From the NCBI GenBank assembly GCA_945859605.1, contig OX243815.1, positions 34,651,785 through 34,715,784 of the forward strand: a stretch of 64,000 nt of DNA. Reading direction: 5' to 3'. A program made the position numbers and the translations under genes. The notes beneath the pieces are model-generated. The model was not told the origin of the DNA. It did no database searches and saw only the letters and a program-made list of their open reading frames with translations. This document shows, in pieces, positions 21,915 to 38,640 of this stretch. Position 1 is the stretch's first letter. The number at the start of each line of letters is the position of its first letter. The DNA is from Lumbricus rubellus (lineage: Eukaryota; Annelida; Clitellata; Crassiclitellata; Lumbricidae).

Positions 21915-23190
21915 TATTATTGTTATTGTTATTATTATTATTATTATGTGTTCACAGTTATTCAACAAAATCTGGTTCGACAAAAGACCCGCGGAAGGCC
22001 ACGGCATTGAAGCACTGGGTTGAAATCGACAAGCGCTGGAACAGAAAATAAGTTTCTCTAGAGTCTCCAGAATATTGGGCAAGACGTCTTCCGAGATCTT
22101 TGATGAAATCAAGGCCGCTTTCGTTGATTGGACCCAAGGTCTCGAAGGCCAGCGGCACAGATAAATAGGTTGAGGACAGTTCACTGTACTTCGCGTTCTT
22201 TCTGGTGGCTGCCAGCTCAGCCGCCGCTCCAGCTGCGCCCGACGTTGAATTTAAATAAGATGGAGCCACGGTATCCGTCACTGTGACATCCAACAGAAGA
22301 CTGCGGCCTCAACGCCATGGAATTAGAGTCATTCCGTCGGGTCGCTTTCCGTCTGTCCTCAGTAATCCGATTGGTTCTTTGATGTTATGGACGCCCGCAC
22401 GAGTCAGGCTGCGGCTGACCAGGTCGTTCAGAACGGCGTATCTGGCAAACCTACCAGGACCGAGACCACACGAGAGACCATGGGAGCCATCCGCCGTAAC
22501 TACCACTCCACAGGGACATGCGTGTGGCTCGCATATGCCCAACCCAAGTCGAAGGCTTATCGCAATTCTCACCGCTTCGTCGTCCAGCCGCAAACCACAT
22601 GACGTTATCGGTAGAGCAAAGAGCCAGTCACCGCTGTGAGGCGCATCGACTGCTCTAAGGCGTGCTTGATGGTAGGCGTCAGTGTGGGTGGTGAGCTGTG
22701 AATCTACAACCTTGATCACAAGCGGTCTGTCCCAGTGCGATTGTTTGTGGGCCACACTCTCGTCTGGCGGTGTGATGCCGCTCGCTTCGCACCAACGTCG
22801 CGTCATCTCTTCCACACATACGACGGTCTGATTTAATCCAAGCATGGAGGATTGGAGGTCGCAGGTGCCTGCAGCAGAAGCCAGAAAGGCAGGGAGTGCA
22901 AGCGAAGCCACCCGACGAATTCCAAGACCACCTAACTTCACTGGCAAAGTGGCCTGTAGCCATTGATCGTTCGAAAAGGCGATGTTGAAGACTGTGCTTA
23001 ATCCGTTTCGAAGGATTGCGTCGACTCTTAATGTGTACACAAGTCTCTGAGAGGTGAGAGAAAATCGTAGAAGGGTCAAAGCGTCATGTATGGCAATGAG
23101 CTCTAATCTGCTTATTGCCAACTCCAACTCCGTGCATCTGTCTTCCAGACATTTTGTCAATGCTTCACTGGAGGACAATGGCGCACCTAG

Positions 23191-25831
23191 TGTAGCGAAT
23201 TATTGCGCTATTATCTATTAAACTAATTTGCTATCAATATTAATTCTTAATTATAGGTAAGAGTTAAGATAGAGTAATTACTGGCATTGGTTTAGTTATT
23301 TAGTCATTTGGCGAAAATGAGCAATATAACTCGAAATTATAAGTAACGTGACGTGATGACTTAGCAACGTAACCACGGTTGTCATGGAGTTGTATCAACA
23401 TTGACGGTTAGAAAAAAATCTAAGCGAATCGGATTGCGTGAAATGGATTTAAAAACTGAAAAGAACAACGTCAGAGGCAGTTTAAACAGGAACGGTGGAT
23501 TCCTGTGCTTGAACGTCAAGGGAGAGAGCCGGGTTGTGGAAGCAATCGTTTCTAAAAGTTAATTTGGCGGCCAGGATGAGAATTGTTGGACGCCTTCGGT
23601 AGAATATTGAAGCGTCGTGTGCGGACAACTGGTTGCGAGACAGAATTCTTCTGAAGAGATACTGGTGGCTCGTTTTGGAACCTTTTTGTCAGGACATGTG
23701 TGGTGGTTGAGCGTTTGAACGGTTGGTGAAGAACGTTGAGACGTTGGCGAGTATCACTTTGGGTGATCGGAGACGTGTGTGTGTTCGCTGGCATTGCGAC
23801 GCATCACATTGATTTGAATTCAACGGCTGGTGGTGGTGTTGTGAATCTACATAATCATTGGAGATGACTCGGTTCATCATAGATCAAATTCTTCTTCAGT
23901 GAATTATTTTCATGCATCATATTCGAAGCACTTGGTTGCATATTCATCGAACTTCGAGCAAGAAAGTTTACACAAGAAGCTGAACTTTATTTTGAAGAAA
24001 CTCTCATCTGTCAAGATCAGATAAGATTATTTAAAACAAAAAAATTAGTAGTAATCAACGCCAAATAAGTAATTAGGTTACGGCATTGATGTATGTTGAC
24101 TTTCTATTTAAATATATTTTTCATTATTAATATTGTGTTATGATATTAAGAGTCCAGTAATTTTCTAACTCGAATCCAAGGCCTAGTTAGATAAACGCTA
24201 CATGTGGAAGGCCCGTCTCGGAGATTATTAGCAGTTTAAATTGTTGATATATTGAACATTACTGACAATTAATTTCAAGAGACTGTAACAATATAATGGA
24301 AATCTATTTAAACATTGCAGCGCTTGTACAGCGTGAGTCAGTGTATGCGTAGATAGGTGTTCGTTAGGTGCGATAAATCCTAATACCGCAGACTATATAT
24401 ATTAGTCGTGACTAAGAGGTCACACTAGCGTAATAATTATTTGTGGAATAATTATTGGAGAGTAAATTGTAGGATTTGAAGATTTAATAGCGTATAGCTA
24501 TTTGTGAATATTACCACTTAGCAAGGAGTAAGTGAGTAAGGAGAAAATGTCGAACACAGATTTTAAGATGTCCACTAGTACAGATTATGAAGAGTGGGTT
24601 AAAACTGGAAAAGAGTTATTCCAATACGAAGGAGAAAAGTTGGAAGAGTTTGTCAGAGAAAGACTAGACGAACTCAGACGATGGAGAGAAGAGGATGAAG
24701 AAGCAGAAAGAAAAAAAGCAGAAAAAAGCAGGGTACATGAGTTAGAGATGGCCAAGTTCGCCGAGGAAGCGAAGGTTTGCTGCAGGGAAGCAGAACAAGT
24801 AGCCAAAGCACAAGAATTAGAAATAGCAAGGCTAACAGAAATAAAATTTGAAATTGAGAGGGCGTTAAAAATAGAGCAAGAGAAGAGTAAGTTGGCTGAA
24901 GATAAGTTAGCCGAAATGAGACGTGAACGCCAAGCAGATGACGCGAGACGAGAGAATGAAATAAGTAAGATGAGAATTGAATGGGAGCGTCAAGCGAACG
25001 ACGCAAGAATTGAACAAGAAGCGTGTTATGCGAAACTTGAACAGTAGTATCAGGCGAACAAAGTGAAACTGGATAGAAAAGCAAACGAAGCTAGACTTGA
25101 AAGTGAGAATGCGTTAAAAGTTGCGCGAGAATAAGGTACCTGAGGATAAATTAGCCGCAATAAGAATTGAACCTGAGCATCAAGCCGATGTGGCGAGAAT
25201 TGAAGCTGAGCGTGAAGAGAATAACGCAAGAATTGAACTAGACGCGTATAACGATAGATGTGAATATGAACGAGATGAAGAGATGTTGGTCTGGGAAGCA
25301 GCTGAAGCGATACGGGAACGTTAAATAAATGAGGCGAGAATAATCCGTGGAGCAGCAAATGCTGAATGCCAGACTAGAAGAGGGGTCGAAGCAGCTGAGA
25401 TAAAAAAAAACTATCGTCCCACAGAGAGTCATATGTTGAGGGGCACAGATATAAGTATGATGAGAATACTATAAAGTTGAATAATGATAGGGTCAACGGA
25501 AGACCATATGAGAATAAATTTAAAGAAAGATTTAACGGAAACATGAATAGAGGGCGAGGAGACATAAGACACAACAGGAAGATGAACTGTGGTGGAAATG
25601 AGAATAGAGGATTTAATAGAGAAAGAGAATGGGCGACGAAGCATAGAGTAATATGTTTTGTCTGCAATGGAAGCGGGCACAGATCATTTGAATGTATGAA
25701 CAAACAGAAAGGGTTTGTTAGACATACAGCAGTAGCGGTGCAGGTGTATGAAAAGCGTACACACAGGGTAATACAAGACCTAGAGACCGTGATCGCAGAT
25801 GCCACTGCTGGAATATGTGCACGGTAGATAG
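23191..25831 (+). mobile_element. LTR-retrotransposon remnant (5' LTR/leader plus gag)
   Basis: The block starts at TGTAGCG, right at the coding break of LINE copy 5, and ends at about 25831 where LINE sequence resumes. About 1.35 kb of AT-rich non-coding sequence, presumably an LTR and leader, precedes a gag-like ORF. No protease, reverse transcriptase, integrase or 3' LTR is present, so it is a truncated element. Flanking duplications are not clear. Confidence 0.55.
24547..25827 (+). pseudogene. Gag-like coiled-coil protein with CCHC knuckle, broken
   Basis: It starts at ATG 24547 (MSNTDFKMSTSTDYEEWVK). A long charged helix follows, rich in Glu, Arg and Lys, with a repeated 'ARIEQE/RQADDAR' pattern that predicts a coiled coil. 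A TAG at 25045 and frameshifts near 25130 and 25324 break it. A downstream frame (25477-25827) is Arg/Asn-rich and carries the zinc knuckle CFVCNGSGHRSFEC (C-x2-C-x4-H-x4-C). This is the layout of a Ty3/Gypsy-type Gag, which binds RNA and forms particles. No pol follows. Confidence 0.65.
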
Positions 25832-26482
25832 CTGTGTCCCCTCTTCAGATCGTATGGTGTTCGATCCATAACGTAAGAGTGGACGGTTTGAGTAGGCAGC
25901 GTGATCAAATCGGTAGAGCTCTGGAATGTCCCTAGCCACTGCCTCTAGAAGAGAATCTCTGCGCAGAGTGTTAAACGCGCTTGTGAAATCCAGCTTCACA
26001 GGACGTTGTCTTCGGGCATTGTTGTCACTGATCGGCGTGTCGCATGAACGGCCTACCCCCAGCTGAATGGGGATAAGCAGTTCAGACAGCCTTGTCACGG
26101 CGTATGAATTAGCACACTTTGCTGCCAGCCGGCGCCAGGTGTAGCCAACAGCGATTGGTCGTATGCCTCCGTCCTTTTTGCTTAGCGCTAGAAGATTTGC
26201 TCCTTAGATGATTTCATTCACCTCTTCAGGAAGACCTCCCTTTAACAGACAAGGTCGGACAGATGTTGCTCAATGTTGTTATCCACTCCAAATGACACGA
26301 GATCCTTCAGGTGCTGAGGAGTTATACCATCTGGACCACCGGCTGATCCCGATGGAAAAGACGAGATCGATTTAGCAACTTCTTCTTTGGAAACCTGCAA
26401 CGCGATGAAACGGTGTGAGCTGTCTGGATCGCACGGCGATATCTTGTCCACCGGGGCTGACGGATGCTTGCGTTTAAGCAAT

Positions 26483-27733
<1,251 letters not shown>

Positions 27734-27860
27734 ATTATTTATATTATTATTACAATAACCGGAGATATTACTAATGTCGTTCTGCAACGGCTCACTCGTT
27801 AGTGTCTGGTTGGGCAAAAGTGCCACGGAAAGAAATGGTATTAAAGCGTTGGATGGTGGC
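27734..27860 (-). pseudogene. array LINE copy 8, last 22 codons only
   Basis: A short ATT tail, UTR with AACAATAACCGGAGATAT, then ATIQRFNTISFRGTFAQPDT. It is almost identical in layout to the 3' end of copy 9. Confidence 0.8.
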
Positions 27861-29804
<1,944 letters not shown>

Positions 29805-29810
29805 TTATTA

Positions 29811-29853
<43 letters not shown>

Positions 29854-29882
29854 CATTATTATTATTAATAATATTCTTATTC

Positions 29883-29971
<89 letters not shown>

Positions 29972-30090
29972 AAATCAATTTTTAAAATTATTATGATGAA
30001 GATTTCAAAGGTCAATTTCAGTTTTCTAATGGCTGCCGGACCGTGGCCCCGGGCAATCCAGATAAGGTGCCCTTGTAGGCAACTGCGTTT
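29805..30090 (-). pseudogene. array LINE copy 11, extreme 3' end
   Basis: Two (ATT)n blocks (29805-29866 and 29884-29970), then a UTR and the terminal codons NAVAYKGTLSGLPGATVRQP. It is truncated at the next (ATT)n. Confidence 0.7.
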
Positions 30091-30101
30091 ATTATTATTA
30101 A

Positions 30102-30132
<31 letters not shown>

Positions 30133-30381
30133 TTATATTTTATTTTATTATTATTATTTTTTTTTGCCATGAGGTACTTCATTCCCTTAGGGACTTATGG
30201 ACTATTATTATATGAAGAGTGTATGTCTGGTGGGTCAGGCCTCGTCTTCAGGGTGTGAGGCAAAAGTGCCTTTGAAAGCGACCAAGTTGTAGCGTTGAAT
30301 GCAAGTGGACAGACGTTGAAAAAGAAAGAAAGCTTCATCTGTCACCAGTGATAGAAGAGATGCGGCTGCCAATTTCATTTT
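30091..30381 (-). pseudogene. array LINE copy 12, 3' end
   Basis: ATT/T tail, degraded hairpin (CCATGAGG...CCTTAGGG), then KLAAASLLSLVTDEAFFLFQ, then RLSTCIQRYNLVAFKGTFAS and HPEDEA-stop. It belongs to the same subfamily as copy 4. Confidence 0.8.
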
Positions 30382-30392
30382 ATTATTATTAA

Positions 30393-30461
<69 letters not shown>

Positions 30462-31418
30462 TACTATTATTATTATTATTATTATGCGACGACAGTTTGT
30501 CCACTCTTATAAGGAACGTGACACGCGACGAGTGACTGTCTTTTTCGGCCGACAAAGCTTCATCTGCTGAAGGACGCTTCCTCCTGTCGTTCCACGGCTC
30601 GTTTTGCCGGAATGTAAATCTCCTTCTCAGGTCGATCGGGGAGCGGGGGCAATGTTCCAGAGAGGCAGATGGCGTTCCCGCGTTGAAGAGCCACCGAAAT
30701 CCGCTGGAATAAGTACGACGCTTCCATAGGGTCATGGGTAGCAGAAGCAATTCTCTTCCCCAATTCAGATATTAAATCCAGTCCTTCTTTACACCACGCG
30801 CCGCCAGTCTCCAAGGCGACCGCTACAAACGCGTGGGTACTGGTGATGGTGGAATACTTGATAGATTTTGACGCAGCTGCGCGTTCGGCGGCTTCGCCAG
30901 CTCTGATGGAAGTGTGTGGAAGGTGAGACAGGGCGAAAGTGTCGGACACTGTCACATCCCATGCCAGGCATCGACCTCGTGACCAAGGAATGACCGTCAC
31001 GCCGTCTGGTCGCTTCCCGTCTTCTCTTAGTAGGCCGAGCGGTTCCTTTGGAGACGGAATTTTCGCCCTGCCAAGAAATCTCCATATAACGTCATTGATC
31101 ATGCTGTGTCTTTGGTGTTTCCCGCTTCCTCCTCTGCACACCAATCCATGCAATCCTCTCGAGTCGACATTCCCTCGGCAGAGGTGGCACACATGGGGTT
31201 CACGAAGCGACGTTCCTAATCTCACCCCAACTGCTAGACGTATCTCCTCGTCTAAGAGGCGCAGGCCCAGAGCAGTTACCGGAGGTGCTAGCAGCCAATC
31301 TCCTGCGTGTGGTGCCTGAGAGGCTAAGAGACGAGCCCGGTCAAGTGCTTTATTTGCAGACTCATTCAGGGTTGCCCATGCCTTTCTGGTCCAGAGGCTA
31401 TCCCACTCATTTTTTAAA
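30382..31418 (-). pseudogene. array LINE copy 13, C-terminal third
   Basis: (ATT)n tail then a long open frame (30560-31318): HAGDWLLAPPVTALGLRL, REPHVCHLCRGN (Cys/His cluster), KEPLGLLREDGKRPDGVT, WDVTVSDTFALS and RISVALQRGNAICLSGTLPP. This copy is the most divergent in the array, with a basic extension (KRAVERQEEASFSR) at its C-terminus. It is 5'-truncated at ATT-rich sequence. Confidence 0.8.
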
Positions 31419-33127
<1,709 letters not shown>

Positions 33128-33169
33128 TATTATTACTATTATTATTATTATTATTATTATTATATTATT

Positions 33170-33175
33170 ACAGAG
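33170..33175. other. right target duplication ACAGAG
   Basis: Matches 12568-12573. It marks the right border of the SINE and its 20-kb tail insertion. Confidence 0.7.
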
Positions 33176-34828
33176 CGTCTTAAATGAAAATATGACGATC
33201 GTGTCACATTGGAAAGATGCTCAGTAAAGGTAAGTGAGCTATTAAGTACAACACAAAGATCCCGCACACTTTAAGAGAAGAAAAACAGCTGGAATTTTTC
33301 AGAGAGCTTTTTATTTTTTATTTTTTTCTATATGTTTAAATTTTTCAAGCTTCTGGAGCTGCTGGGGAGTACCTAACCGGATGAATTGAGTCTTTGAAGT
33401 ATTAAGCGAAAGGTGATTAGAAGACATCCATGAGTGGAGATGATTCGTAAGGGATTCAATCAGCGCAACTAACAGCAGTTGGGAAGATGAGGGACCATGG
33501 ACAAAATCCTGGACATCATCAGCATATAGATAGCCAGCAGCACTACAAATCGGAAAAAGAGAAGAGATGTCTGCCGTGTAAAGAATAAATAGGAAAGGTT
33601 CAAGAACCGAACCTTGAGGAACACCCAGATTAACATGAACCCATTGGGTTCGAGAGTCACCGGATATAATCATTTGAGTTCTTTCAGAAAGGTAGTGTAT
33701 AGGACTGGAACCAAGATAGGGGGAGGCCCTTAACACCATAGGAGGTCTCAAGACGATTGAGTAGGATATCATGATCGACCATGTCAAAAGCTGAAGAGAC
33801 ACCATAGAGGACCAATAGAGAGACCTCAGACCTATCAACAGCGGAATAGATTTCAGATAATAGAGAAAGGAGAGCTGTCTCAGTGAAATGATGGGCCCTA
33901 CAACTAGATTGATTTGCGGGAAGGTGACCCGATTGCTAGAGGTAAAGTAGAAACTGCAAACGTTCAAGTGTCCTATAAAGAAAAAATAGATTTGAGATAG
34001 GCCGATAATTTTGGCAAAGGCTGGTGTCAAGGTTAGGCTTTTTGAGGGAAGGAAAGACAAGGTCCCATTTCTGTGAGGGAGTGATGCAAACCTTCAGAGA
34101 AAGACCTATTAAACAGGTAGACTAAAAACGGGCTAAAGTCATCAAAAATGTAATTAGTAACAAATGGGGTGGGGGGGTTAGGGCGCGTAGCTGGACAACC
34201 CAAGCCAGTCGATCTCTGGACTCCTTGGTCCGACGATACCGTCGCTCTAGGCATTGTGTTTGACGACGAAGCCTGTGGCAGTCAGCATCAATCCAAACTG
34301 CCAATGGACGAAGACCTGTTCAGCTGTCCATACCATGCGACGAGGAAGCATATTGTCAAGGAGATTCGTCACGTTGGAGGTGTCAAACAGTTGAGCGACC
34401 ATGTTACAATACGGTGTATAAAGAAGGGTATCACGAAGAGCGTTGCTGAAGGCTTGTGAGTCGAATGACATCCATCCTCTCTGCATGCGAATGGAATGAA
34501 TCGGTTGAAGATGGATGGAAGGAAGGATGAACTGGACGACGGAATGATCCGAGAGTGCTGGAGGCATCACCGAGAGATCGTCAACTTGTTCGTCATCACT
34601 GGTTATGACAAGATCAAGGTGACCACCGAAAAGGTGGGCAGGCAGATTGATGTGTTGGCGAAGACAGAACTGTGAGAGGGGGCCAAGGAAGCGAATTGAA
34701 GTGGAAAGAGTAGGTTCTTCTAGATGAACATTGAAGTCAACCAAAGCTGGCTGTTTCGCGTTATGGTAGAAAGATGACAATATTGTAATTTGTCTTCCTG
34801 GTAGCTGTCCAAAACCCAAAGCTATCAC
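33176..34828 (-). pseudogene. LINE-A copy split by the array: 5' half (EN end, RT)
   Basis: From 34828 downward: the end of the endonuclease (HLDLVITSDDEQVDDLSVMP, ALSDHSVVQF), the linker (IHSIRMQRGWMSF), fingers, and RT motif B/C pieces (NLGVPQGSVLEPFLFILYTA, GYLYADDVQDF). Then SSNHLSLNTSKTQFIRLGT and finally SVRDLCVV...RSSYFHLRRS, where the array begins. The frame is broken several times. Its continuation is 12573-11789. Confidence 0.85.
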
Positions 34829-35130
34829 TTAGAATCAACTTTAAAGTTGACCACTCATTTTGTCCATTGCGTCATTTGACAAAAGACAAATGAGGGCTGT
34901 GTGCAAATTTAAAATTCACAAAATTATTTGATTCGCGGCCATAAAAAGGGTCGGTCGGGTTGCCGGAAACACAACATTATTTTTTTAACCTTATTATTAT
35001 TATTAGCAGTGCCTCCAATTAGGTTATACTGTGGGAGGCACTTTATAAATCCTAAAATATAACAGAATAGAACGTGGAGACCAATCTTCGGCTGCTGAAT
35101 TTGAGTTTCACCCATCAATGACTCTTAGAC
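34829..35130. other. no gene recognised
   Basis: AT-rich sequence with a short ATT run at 34990. TTATAAATCCTAAAATATAACAG at about 35043 resembles a LINE 3' end. The TCTTAGAC duplication of the next hAT element lies at 35123-35130. Confidence 0.5.
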
Positions 35131-36272
35131 CAGAGGTTCTCAACCGGTGTGTCGCGACACACTAGTGTGTCGCGAAGCGACCGGAGGTGTGTCGCGTAAA
35201 AGTGGTGTGTCGTTGGTGTGTCGCGAAGAATTGGTGTGTCGCGAATCCTCACAGCATACAATCGTCGTTCTTGCATTAAATTGACTTGTTCACTTTAACA
35301 GTTTGTCAGGCTGTGAGAATACTCTCTAAACAAGGCTATTCGAAGAACTTCATTCATCTATTGAATCTATTCCATTTGATTTCAATCAGGAGCAGCCACA
35401 ATGTTTGCCTTATAAACACACATGCAGTCATGCACTCCCTATGTAGGCCTACATGACATGAACTATTATAATTAGGCATATAAGACGTCAGCGAGCGCAC
35501 CGATTAAAATTTTGCCCAATGGTGTCACCTTCTAAAATAATGGAGAAAATTATCATGAAGGAACAAAAATTTTACGATTCTAAAATTGCTGACGCGGAAA
35601 GGTTGTTTTCAGAGCGTGACAATTTACCATATAAGGAAGGTGCACAAGGTCAAGGGACATAGAAGTCCCAATGGCCGGTTTTTTAACTAAAAAAATTGCT
35701 ATAAGCCTGCGCTTTCCAGTTTCCGTTACAATTATTCGACGTTATGAAGGGCGTTTAGTTTCGGTAGTGTTCAGCTAGGCCTATACCTTTATCCCATGTT
35801 TTCTTATTTTGCCTTGAGCTATCAGAGCTAGTGATTTGGACTATGGCCAATTTATGTTTTTTTAAATCTGAAACTCATATAACTCATAAAGCCTGTGGAT
35901 CCTCATCTTACCTTATCGTGAAGAAACAAAAATGTGTAGATCTATGAATTCGCGACACACCAAAGAAAATCCAGGAGCAAAAATCTCATTAGGCCTAACT
36001 GTTAGGACAGACCATTAATGAAGAGTCAAAAAACGACTTAGAATCGTAAATTTAGATGAGCAAAATTTGGAAAGTCAGAATAATTCGAAAACAGAAAGCA
36101 TTCAGTTTCAACAATCATTCATTAAAATTTGTAGCAATTTCAATATATATTTAAGCTGGCTTAGGCCTAATTAAAATTTGTAACGATATTCACATGATGA
36201 TTGCGTGGTGTGTCGCGAAATTTGGTTGCACGTTTAGGTGTGTCGCGCGCGAAAAAAGGTTGAGAACCTCTG
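35131..36272. mobile_element. complete non-autonomous hAT element with GTGTGTCGCG words
   Basis: Termini CAGAGGTTCTCAACC and GGTTGAGAACCTCTG are perfect 15-bp inverted repeats. The 8-bp duplication TCTTAGAC flanks both sides (35123-35130, 36273-36280), the hAT hallmark. Just inside the left end, GTGTGTCGCGA recurs about seven times, and the right end has inverted or direct versions. There is no transposase ORF, so it depends on an element elsewhere. Relatives lie at 9185-10345, 45100-45488 plus 49123-49163, and 52046-52610. Confidence 0.9.
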
Positions 36273-36487
36273 TCTTAGACAAACCTATGACCGGAAATTT
36301 CTGCATACAGTACAATGCATTTTATGCAAGTCAAGGTCAATCTGCCTGATTAATGGAATTCATAAGTCTGATACTACAATATAGTCCTGCATAAACAAAT
36401 TATTAGCAGACAATAAGAAGCCCATCTTTCTCTAATGTGGAGAACAGACTGGAATGATCAATTTCTTTAAAAACTACATAATCTTAC

Positions 36488-36613
36488 CTTTACATGTTTC
36501 CTTCTACCAAGTGCTGCAGCTAGAGCAAGAGGAGTCATGTCAAAATGCTGCGGATTAATGTCATACGAAAACTTTTCATTAACATCTGCACCACTTTTGC
36601 AGACTTCTCGCAA
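36488..36613 (-). CDS. ankyrin-repeat gene, exon B
   Basis: A 126-bp, 42-codon minus-strand exon: LREVCKSGADVNEKFSYDIN, then PQHFDMTPLALAAALGRRKH, then VK. The acceptor is TATTTTCAG|TTGCGA and the donor GTAAAG|GTAAGA. It starts and ends in phase 0, matching exon A upstream and exon C downstream. The core MTPLALAAALGRRKHVK is a canonical ankyrin helix-turn-helix start. The downstream intron to exon C is about 29.9 kb and contains the LINE array. Confidence 0.85.
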
Positions 36614-36892
36614 CTGAAAATAATAAAACCGCTCTTGGCTGAACAGATTCCCATAATTCTACATAACGATTCATAGATGCTAATTAGAATACATGTGACT
36701 GAATAAATGCAGAAAGCAAACATTTTTACAAAAAGATGGCAATAAATTTATACATGGAATTCAGGGACTCAATGAAAATATTTCTTAATTTTTTTTTTTA
36801 ATGTACTCATAATTGCCATTGCAGATGCAATTTTTTCTGCATTGAAAACTGCCATGAATCATGACTGTTTCTACAGCAGCCTACAATAAAAT
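36614..36892. other. intron sequence, no gene recognised
   Basis: AT-rich intron upstream of exon B, ending at the 5' break of an RTE fragment. Confidence 0.6.
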
Positions 36893-38640
36893 ATGGACGC
36901 TGTGCCTAAAGGGGGCAAACTATTGATCATCGGAGACTTCAACGCGAAAGTGGGAAAGAGTAAGGATAAAAGCTCTTCAACTGAAAGGAAAGGACTGCGG
37001 GAGCGGAATGAGGCGGGTACAAAAGGAGAAATTACACGACTTGGCTTGGCTATACTGGGATTGAGCGAGACCGAGACGAGATGGAAAGGACAGGGACACA
37101 TCACATCAGGGAATCTTAGTAGACTTTCTGCGAAGCAAAGGAGTTGAGCATTACAAACACATGGTTCGAACAGCCAAGATTATACACGTGGACAACACCG
37201 GACGGAAAGAACAGGAACCAGACAGATTACATGCTTGTAAGACAGAGATGGAAGAGTTCAGTGAAGGACATAAGAACAAAACCAGGATCTGATTGCGGAA
37301 CAGATCATGAATTGTTAGTGGCTACTCTGAGAACGAAATTGAAGAGACAGGTGATCGAATAGTGAGATATGGTTGCATAGGCATTGTGTCGGAATATAGA
37401 ATTTCAGTAGAGAACCGTTTTGAATTGCTGGAGGTGGATGATACTATAAATACAGACATGTCGCTCAATCCCAGACGACATGTCGTGGGAGGAAATGAAG
37501 ACGATAATACATAAAGAAGCTGAGAACTTTGCGCGGAAGTAACAACGGAAGAAAACAACACCATGGCTATCAGAAGAGGCGGTTAAAGTTGCAACTGAAA
37601 GAAGGCTGAGGAGATCGGCCGGAAACAGGGCAGGGGTTAAGGACTTGGACAAGGAGTTTTAAAAAACTTGCGCGGAAAAGCAAGGAAGATTACTTGGCCG
37701 GAACTTGCACAGAGATGGAGGAAGAGGGGAAAAAGGGTAGAACAAGAGATATGTTTGCAAAGGTAGAGCAATTAACTGGTAAATTTGTTCCGCGATTGGG
37801 TGCACTGAGAGGAAGAGAAGGGGACGTGATTAAAGATGGAGAAGAAGTTAAGGACATATGGAGGGAATACACATAGGAATTATACAAGAAAGACCCACGG
37901 GTTAAAGAACAGATCAACCAAATCAACTACGAACGAGAGCCGGCAATACTGGAGAATGGGCTATCCAACATCTGAAGGATAACAAGGTCCCGGAGTGGAT
38001 GGGATACCTATAGAGCTGATCAAGGCTGGAGGAGAAGAAATTATGAAGGGAATAACTACGCTGTGCAATCGGATATGGGAAACTGGCGAGTGGCCAAAAG
38101 ACTGGAAAAGTTCTACATTCATCCCGATATTCAAAAAGGGCGATGCCAAAGAATGTGGAAACTACCATACGATAGCTTTAATATCACATACGAGTAAGAT
38201 ACTGCTTAAAATAATACATAGAAGGATGGAAAGCATAACGGAGAGGGAGCTGCCAGTTAATCAGGCAGGTTTTAGAAAGGGGCGAGGGACACGAGATCAC
38301 ATTGCAAATCTGAGATGGATAATGGCGATAAAAACGAGAAGTCGGACAAGAGGTTCACCTTTGCTTCATTGACTACAGCAAAGCGTTCGATTAAATAAAT
38401 CATTCTTTGTTGTGGAGAACACTGCAAGAGATGGGAATTCCAAAGCACCTCATCATGCTGCTCAAGACAAGAGCCTGTATGAAAATCAAGAAGCTACGAT
38501 CAGGACAGAATGTGGGGACACGGATAAAATCAGGATCGGAAAGACGACTGACCCCACATTAGCAGCAAGACTTCCTTCACAGAGCTCTCCAGACGTGATG
38601 ATCAAGATGGTTAAGGTCTGGCGAGTTTGCCAATAAATTT
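36893..38640 (+). pseudogene. RTE-type LINE, endonuclease and RT remnants
   Basis: EN part 36893-37362: GKLLIIGDFNAKVGK (catalytic GDFNAKVG), then QPRLYTWTTPDGKNRNQTDY and GSDCGTDHELLVATLR (the TDH-type end). RT part 37995-38640: GIPIELIKAGGEEIMKGITT, FIPIFKKGDAKECGNYHTIA, NQAGFRKGRGTRDHIANLRW; motif A is broken near 38370, then LQEMGIPKHLIMLLK. Multiple frameshifts and stops; no 3' end. Confidence 0.85.

Larger units (their letters stand above)
21915..26482 (-). pseudogene. array LINE copy 5, interrupted by an LTR-retrotransposon fragment
   Basis: 21958-23190 encodes the thumb to C-terminus: LGAPLSSSEALTKCLEDRC, GGLGIRR, CEPHACPCG, DGKRPDG. A frameshift near 22300 separates the final part (DVTVTDTVAPSY...). 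25832-26482 encodes the upstream fingers/palm with KLDFTSAFNTLRRD and RSEEGTQ. About 110 residues of palm between them are missing around the LTR-element insertion. The 5' end stops at an (ATT)-type run of copy 6. Confidence 0.8.

Noticed and set aside
24585..25805. Minus-strand Leu/Ser/Phe-rich ORFs
   Set aside because: Antisense shadows of the charged gag coiled coil.
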